Of a DNA stretch of 64,000 nucleotides, positions 59,664-64,000 are shown in pieces. The notes under the pieces were generated by a model that was not told where the DNA came from, searched no databases, and saw only the letters and a program-made list of their open reading frames with translations. A program made the translations under genes and the position numbers. The DNA lies in assembly GCA_028713995.1 (NCBI GenBank), contig JAQTNF010000005.1, forward strand, positions 1-64,000. The letters are read 5' to 3'. Origin of the DNA: Deltaproteobacteria bacterium. GTDB lineage: Bacteria > Myxococcota_A > Polyangia > JAAYKL01. The stretch's first letter is position 1, and each line of letters starts with the position of its first letter.

Positions 59664-60020
59664 TCAGGCGAGCTCGATGCTGAGCTGTGGCGCCAGGATC
59701 CGGAGCGCGTACCGGGCCTTGCCCAGGTTGCCCTGCGGGGAGAGGGCCAGGATCATGAAGTAGTCGTGGTTCACGATCCGCAGGATCGCGGTGACCTGGT
59801 CGGTGCGGACAGTGACCTCCTCGGTATCGCCCACCGCGAGGAGCTCGGACGCCTTGCGCACCTCCTTGAGCACGACCGAAAGCTCCATGCCCATGGTCTC
59901 GATGTCGAGGCCGTCCTCTCCGGGATAGGACTCGAGGGGGATCCCGTCGAAGCCCATGATGATCGCGGCGCGTCCCCCCGGGATGTCACGCACGGTGCTT
60001 TCGAGCTTGCTGGCGAACAT
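59664..60020 (-). CDS. Roadblock/LC7-domain protein (MglB-like fold)
   Basis: The 118-residue product covers a single roadblock domain: N-terminal helix, GRAAIIMGFDGIPLESY, a central helix ETMGMELSVVLKEVRKA, TEEVTVRTDQVTAILRIVNHDYFMILALSP, and closing helix GKARYALRILAP. Roadblock proteins are regulators (GAP-type) of small Ras-like GTPases, as MglB is for MglA in Myxococcus. No GTPase gene is in the window. The good Shine-Dalgarno (aggagga) and separate promoter suggest its own regulation between the aminotransferase and TPR genes. Confidence 0.88.
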   Translation of the reverse strand: MFASKLESTVRDIPGGRAAIIMGFDGIPLESYPGEDGLDIETMGMELSVVLKEVRKASELLAVGDTEEVTVRTDQVTAILRIVNHDYFMILALSPQGNLGKARYALRILAPQLSIELA

Positions 60021-60053
60021 GGATCCTCCTCGAGGTTCTCGACCGGTCCCGAA

Positions 60054-60083
60054 ACTGTAAGGCGTGACGCGCGCCCGCGTCAA
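60054..60083 (-). promoter_or_regulatory. Promoter of the roadblock gene
   Basis: Minus strand: TTGACG (60078-60083), 18-nt spacer, TACAGT (60054-60059). The -35 box overlaps the stop codon of the upstream aminotransferase gene. Confidence 0.48.
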
Positions 60084-60946
60084 GTGGCGCGGCGGGTCAA
60101 TTCCTCGAACCACTTGGAGATGCGGCGCGTCACGGGCCCGGGATCGCCCCCGCCCACGGGCAGGCCGTTGACTCGCACGACGGACACCACCTCCTTGAGC
60201 GTGCCGGTCAGGAACACCTCGTCCGCGCGGTAGAGATCCTCGGGCAGGAGATCGACCTCCTCCACCTCGAGGCCGCGCTCGCGGGCCACGCGCATGATGA
60301 GGCCGCGCGTCACGCCCTCCAGGATCCCCACGGACAAGGGGGGCGTGAGCAGGCGCCCTTTGCTCACGGTGAACACGTTGCTCGTCGTGGCCTCGGTCAC
60401 GCGCCCCCGGTAGTCGAGCATGATGGCGTCGTCGTCGCCGGCCGCGCGCGCCTCGGCCATGGCGAGCACGTTGTTCAGGTAGTTGCCGGTCTTCACCCCC
60501 GGATCGAGGGCGTTCTTGAGGTTGCGCCGCACCTCCACCACGCGCACGGCGATGCCGTTCCCGCTCGTCCACGCGACAGGGAGCGTGAGCTCCTTTGCGA
60601 TGATCACCATGCGTGGCGCATCGGCGAACGCCGGATCGAGGCCGATCTCGCCCGCGCCGCGCGTGACCACGATGCGCACGTACGTCTCCGCGTTGCCGGC
60701 CGCGGACACGGTGCGATCGATCTCCTCGCGCAGCCCCTCGCGCCCGAAGGGGAGGACGAGACCCACGGCACGCGCCGAGCGCCACAGCCGGTCGAGGTGC
60801 TCTCCGACCGCGAAGAGCCCGCCCGAATAGGTGCGCAGGACCTCGTAGATCGAGTCGCCGTAAAGAAACCCGCGGTCGAGGACCGGGATGCACGCGGCGT
60901 TCCGGTCGGTGACGATCCTTCCGTCGATGTTCGCGGCGAAGCCCAT
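60080..60946 (-). CDS. Class IV (fold-type IV) aminotransferase
   Basis: The 288-residue PLP enzyme has DRGFLYGDSIYEVLRTY near the N-terminus, YVRIVVTRGAGEIG, the active-site Lys in NALDPGVKTGNYLNNVLA, EATTSNVFTV, and VFLTGTLKEVVSVVRV. This covers branched-chain aminotransferase, D-alanine aminotransferase and aminodeoxychorismate lyase; motif DPGVKTGNYL favours an IlvE-like or D-amino-acid type. It starts 38 nt after the BY-kinase gene on the same strand behind Shine-Dalgarno ggagga, and may be read from the exopolysaccharide operon. Confidence 0.9.
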   Translation of the reverse strand: MGFAANIDGRIVTDRNAACIPVLDRGFLYGDSIYEVLRTYSGGLFAVGEHLDRLWRSARAVGLVLPFGREGLREEIDRTVSAAGNAETYVRIVVTRGAGEIGLDPAFADAPRMVIIAKELTLPVAWTSGNGIAVRVVEVRRNLKNALDPGVKTGNYLNNVLAMAEARAAGDDDAIMLDYRGRVTEATTSNVFTVSKGRLLTPPLSVGILEGVTRGLIMRVARERGLEVEEVDLLPEDLYRADEVFLTGTLKEVVSVVRVNGLPVGGGDPGPVTRRISKWFEELTRRAT

Positions 60947-60984
60947 TGCCCTTTCATCCTCCGTCCCGACCGGTCGCGATTGTT

Positions 60985-63372
60985 TCACGAGCTCTGTGTG
61001 TCGCTGGTCTTCGCGCCGTAGTAGGAGCCCCGGTAATAGTGGTAGTAGCCGCCGCGCCGGGTCGCGACCCCATTGACCACGAGCCCCTTGACCTGGTTCA
61101 TGCGGCCGAGCGTGCCGAGCGCGAGCTTCAGGCTCACGCGGCGACACCGCCTGGGGCGCACCACGAAGAGCACCATGTCCGAGAGCCGCGACGCCACGAG
61201 CGAGTCGGCCACGAGCAGCGGCGGCGTGTCGAGCAGCACGTAGTCGTACGCGGCGCGCCACGAGGCCATGAGCTCCGCCAGGCGGGCCGAGGCCAAGAGC
61301 CGCTGCGACTCCGGCGGCTCGTTGCCCGCCGGCACCACGTCCACGCCGAACTCCGGGGAGCCTGTCGGCGTGAGCCCGGCGCGGCCCACGAGGTGGTCGG
61401 AGATGCCGGGCGAGCGGTGCAGTCCCCACTGCCGGTGCTGGACCGGGCGGCGAAGGTCGAGATCGACCACGAGCACGCGGTGCCCTGCCTTGACGAGGGC
61501 CACGGCCAGGTTGGCGAGGACCGTGGACTTGCCCTCGGACGCCTCGGCGGACGTGATCTGGATGACCCGGATGGGCTCGTCGCCCACCTGTGCGAATTCC
61601 ACGTTGGTGCGGATGGTGCGGAAGGCCTCGGCGCCCGGCCCCTTGGGCGCCCCCCAGATGTGATCCGGCGTCGCATCCTTGCCGCGCTCGAGCCCCGCGA
61701 GCTTGAGATCCGGGACGACGCCGTAGACGGGCAGCGCCGACAGGGACTTGGCCTCCTCTTCGTCGCGCACGGTCGGGTCGAGGGCGCGGCGCGCGAAGGC
61801 GAGCCCCACGCCGAGCAGGATGCCGGTGAGGGCCGCGAGCACGAGCGTGTTGGCGCGGATGGGCTTGGCGCGCCGTATGGGCGTGAACCCGCCGTCGATG
61901 ACGCGCTTGTCCGTGGTGGTCGACGCCTTGAGGATGCGCGCCTCCTCGAGCTTGGTCATGAGGAACGTGTACAGTTGATGGTTGACCTCCATGTTGCGCG
62001 TGATCATGGCCATCTTGCGTTCCTTGTCGGGGAACGTGAGCAGCCGGTCCTGGATCTCTCCCTGGCTGCGGTCCATGACCCGGCGCTGCTCGACGATGCG
62101 ATCGCGCGCGGCCTTGACCAACCCGAGGACCTGCTCCCGAAGCCTGCGCACCTCTTCCGTCAGGCGCACCACCTCGGGGTGGGTCTCGGTCATGTCCGCA
62201 AGCAGCGCCTCCCGCTTCATCTCCAACTCGTTCAGCTTGCCGACGACGTCACCGAGGAGCATGTCCTCGAACAGGAAGTTGCCCGTCAGCGCGGGCGACC
62301 TGTTCCCCTTCGATGCGCGGGTGATCTCGCCCGCAACCATGCCCAGCATCTCCTCCTGGATCCCGATCTTCTTGTATTCCAGGTCGAGCTTGGCGCTGTT
62401 GGCGATCATCTCCTTGGCCTGGTCGGGCAGGAGCACCGCGCCCTCGGTCTCCACGAACGCCTGCAGATCCTTTTCCGAGCCCTCGAGCGCCTTGCGGATG
62501 GATTCGAGCTGGCCCTCGATGAAGATCACGGATCTGTCGGCGGTCATCGTGCGCCACTCGAGGGCGAACGCCATGTACGCCTTCATCACGGCGTTGACGA
62601 GATCGCGGGACGTGGCCCGGTCCGCGTCCTCGAACGTGATGCGCACGAGCCCGGTGTCCGTGCGGCTGCCGCCCACGTTCTCGACGGACAGGCTCTCGGC
62701 CAGGTCCTCGATGGCGAGCGCGTCGGGCACCAGGTTCGCCGTAATCGCGGCGCCCGGCTTGAGGCCGGCGGCGTCCGCGAGTAAGAAGGTCACCCCCCCG
62801 TTCTCGTATGTCCCCTTGGGGGCCACGCGCCGGGCACGACCTTCTCCGTCGAGGCGCACCGACAGCGAGCCGTCCGCCCCTCTTTTGAATTCCGCCTCGA
62901 TCGGCGTGGAAACCGTGTCCGCGATCTTGAGCCCCCTGATCGCCCGGCGCAGGGCCTTCACCTCGGACGGCACGGGCGACGCGCCCCGCAGGGTGATGAA
63001 CAGGTCGAGCGTGACGGGCGGGATCGGCCTTACGATGTTGAGGCCCAAGGACCGCATGGCCTCGCCCACGATGCGCCGGCTGCGCAGGATCTCCACCTCG
63101 GTCTCCACCGACGACGGCCTCTCGATGCCGGCCATCTTGAACATCATGGCCGAGTCGCCCTCGGGCGCGGAAACCTGGATCACGCCCGACGCCCTGTACT
63201 TGGGAACGGCCACGAGCAGGTAGGCCGCGGCCGCGGCCATGACCACGCCGAAGACGAGCGCGACGGTCCTCCACTCGTCGAGGAGGATGACGAGGTACTC
63301 GCCGAGGGACGTCTCCTCGGAAGGAGGACCATGAAGCGGCGCGGCCGGACCGAGATCGCGCGGATCCGTCAT
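60985..63372 (-). CDS. Wzz/BY-kinase fusion (exopolysaccharide chain length and tyrosine autokinase)
   Basis: The 795-residue product has an N-terminal Wzz domain with a membrane helix (about 34-56), a periplasmic region with coiled coil (about 240-480), a second membrane helix (about 500-522) and a C-terminal kinase with Walker A SAEASEGKST (near residue 610), Walker A' VLVVDLDLRRP and Walker B YDYVLLDTPP. The last 25 residues hold a Tyr cluster (GGYYHYYRGSYYGAK), the usual autophosphorylation tail. This is the Wzc/CpsCD-type regulator of polymer export. Its ATG overlaps the stop of the export gene at 63369-63372. Confidence 0.94.
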   Translation of the reverse strand: MTDPRDLGPAAPLHGPPSEETSLGEYLVILLDEWRTVALVFGVVMAAAAAYLLVAVPKYRASGVIQVSAPEGDSAMMFKMAGIERPSSVETEVEILRSRRIVGEAMRSLGLNIVRPIPPVTLDLFITLRGASPVPSEVKALRRAIRGLKIADTVSTPIEAEFKRGADGSLSVRLDGEGRARRVAPKGTYENGGVTFLLADAAGLKPGAAITANLVPDALAIEDLAESLSVENVGGSRTDTGLVRITFEDADRATSRDLVNAVMKAYMAFALEWRTMTADRSVIFIEGQLESIRKALEGSEKDLQAFVETEGAVLLPDQAKEMIANSAKLDLEYKKIGIQEEMLGMVAGEITRASKGNRSPALTGNFLFEDMLLGDVVGKLNELEMKREALLADMTETHPEVVRLTEEVRRLREQVLGLVKAARDRIVEQRRVMDRSQGEIQDRLLTFPDKERKMAMITRNMEVNHQLYTFLMTKLEEARILKASTTTDKRVIDGGFTPIRRAKPIRANTLVLAALTGILLGVGLAFARRALDPTVRDEEEAKSLSALPVYGVVPDLKLAGLERGKDATPDHIWGAPKGPGAEAFRTIRTNVEFAQVGDEPIRVIQITSAEASEGKSTVLANLAVALVKAGHRVLVVDLDLRRPVQHRQWGLHRSPGISDHLVGRAGLTPTGSPEFGVDVVPAGNEPPESQRLLASARLAELMASWRAAYDYVLLDTPPLLVADSLVASRLSDMVLFVVRPRRCRRVSLKLALGTLGRMNQVKGLVVNGVATRRGGYYHYYRGSYYGAKTSDTQSS

Positions 63373-64000
63373 GGCGCGGCCACGCGCTGGTAGATGCTCC
63401 CGGCCGTGTCCGCGCCGATGAGGAAGGGCAGGATCTGCTGCATGTAGCGGCTCATCACGGTCAGGTTGGTGGGCTGCACGATGAGCCTATCGCCGGGCTC
63501 GAGGAAGATGCGATCCCCGTCGCGCAGCACCGTGTCGTAGTCGAGCGTGTAGACCGTGGGCTCCTGCCACGAGCCGCGGATGAGCTTGATGCTGTCGTCG
63601 TCGGCCTCGGCCGGCAGGATGCCGCCCGCCTGGGCGAGCGCCTCGGCGAGGGGCAGCCGCTGGCTCTTGATGGGCACCGCGCCCGGGTGCGGGACCTCGC
63701 CGAGCACGTATACGGTCTGGTCGCTCGCGGGCGGCACGTACACGAGATCGCCGCCGCGCATGTAGACGTTGCGGCTCGTGTCGCCGCGCACCACGAGATC
63801 CTCGAGGTCGATGGGCAGGACGCCCTTGCCGCGCACCACGTAGGCCCGCGCCAGGTTGCCGGTCTCGAGCACGCCGCCCGCCATGCCGATGCCCTCGAGC
63901 AGGGTCGTGCTCCCGTTCACAGGGAACGCGCCGGGCTTGTCCACCTGGCCGAGCACGAAGAACTTCTGCGACTCGTACTTGAGCACGTCCACCGTGAGCT
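63369..64000 (-). CDS. Polysaccharide export protein (Wza-type, partial)
   Basis: The open frame (about 210 residues seen) enters from the right edge, so the N-terminus is missing. It holds SLBB-type repeats: KFFVLGQVDKPGAFPVNG and QTVYVLGEVPHPGAVPIKSQ, each followed by LAEALAQAGGI- or LLEGIGMAGGV-like helices, then LEPGDRLIVQPTNLTVMSRYMQQIL. Wza-type proteins form the outer-membrane channel for secreted polymer. It overlaps the BY-kinase gene by 4 nt. The rest of the polymer locus lies beyond the window. Confidence 0.92.
   Translation of the reverse strand, partial: LTVDVLKYESQKFFVLGQVDKPGAFPVNGSTTLLEGIGMAGGVLETGNLARAYVVRGKGVLPIDLEDLVVRGDTSRNVYMRGGDLVYVPPASDQTVYVLGEVPHPGAVPIKSQRLPLAEALAQAGGILPAEADDDSIKLIRGSWQEPTVYTLDYDTVLRDGDRIFLEPGDRLIVQPTNLTVMSRYMQQILPFLIGADTAGSIYQRVAAP

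Overview
The window is GC-rich, gene-dense bacterial chromosome. Several markers point to a member of the Myxococcota (former Deltaproteobacteria): a small KRKQSLYFPE-type ribbon-helix-helix protein, a TonB-like protein with an AgmX/PglI-type C-terminus, many Ser/Asp- or Thr/Asp-rich surface lipoproteins with a MopE-like Asp/Cys motif, IgGFc-binding-type domains, TPR-rich proteins and a roadblock protein. No insertion sequence, prophage, CRISPR array or rRNA gene is visible. The placement rests on family recognition, not on a marker-gene tree.

Layout. 0-6 kb: end of an unknown gene, an RHH regulator, an alpha/beta hydrolase, a DinG-type helicase operon, a membrane protein coupled to an ArsA-type ATPase, and a lipoprotein/coiled-coil pair. 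6-13 kb: a chemoreceptor-like protein, then yajC-secD-secF-recJ. 13-19 kb: a TPR/AIM24 protein, tRNA-Leu(CAG), an 856-residue methyltransferase-like coiled-coil protein, a beta-barrel protein and a small helical protein. 19-30.5 kb: a surface and secreted block. It holds a cobalamin riboswitch in front of a beta-propeller lipoprotein, an Asp-rich lipoprotein, a large esterase, a zinc-ribbon protein, a Cys-rich secreted protein and two tandem IgGFc-type lipoproteins.

30.5-48 kb: mostly metabolism and small operons. These are idi plus a dolichol-phosphate-mannose-synthase-like enzyme, a decayed DUF1566-like gene, a LolC/E permease with a GNAT gene, a Phd/VapC pair, mtnA with a DUF333 lipoprotein, mtaB, an eight-unit zinc-ribbon repeat protein, an ACP/GcvT-like/thioesterase/NagZ operon, a HAD phosphatase with a ferritin-like protein, a GT39-type glycosyltransferase and the AgmX-like protein. 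48.5-64 kb: type III glutamine synthetase, a Gly-rich lipoprotein, an OmpA-like protein, a CDF transporter, a PQQ-type propeller, a 920-residue TPR protein, a roadblock protein, an aminotransferase, and the start of an exopolysaccharide locus (BY-kinase/Wzz and a Wza-type export protein) that leaves the window.

Two points stand out. First, a canonical cobalamin riboswitch controls a seven-bladed-looking beta-propeller lipoprotein, the arrangement known for BtuG in Bacteroidetes. Second, many transcription units have a readable TTGACA-like box, a 17-18 nt spacer and a TANNNT box whose end lies only 6-12 nt before the start codon, with no Shine-Dalgarno sequence, so these mRNAs are probably leaderless. 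Internal genes of operons instead carry good Shine-Dalgarno sites or overlap start to stop (ATGA, TGATG). Promoter calls were read by eye and are unmeasured.
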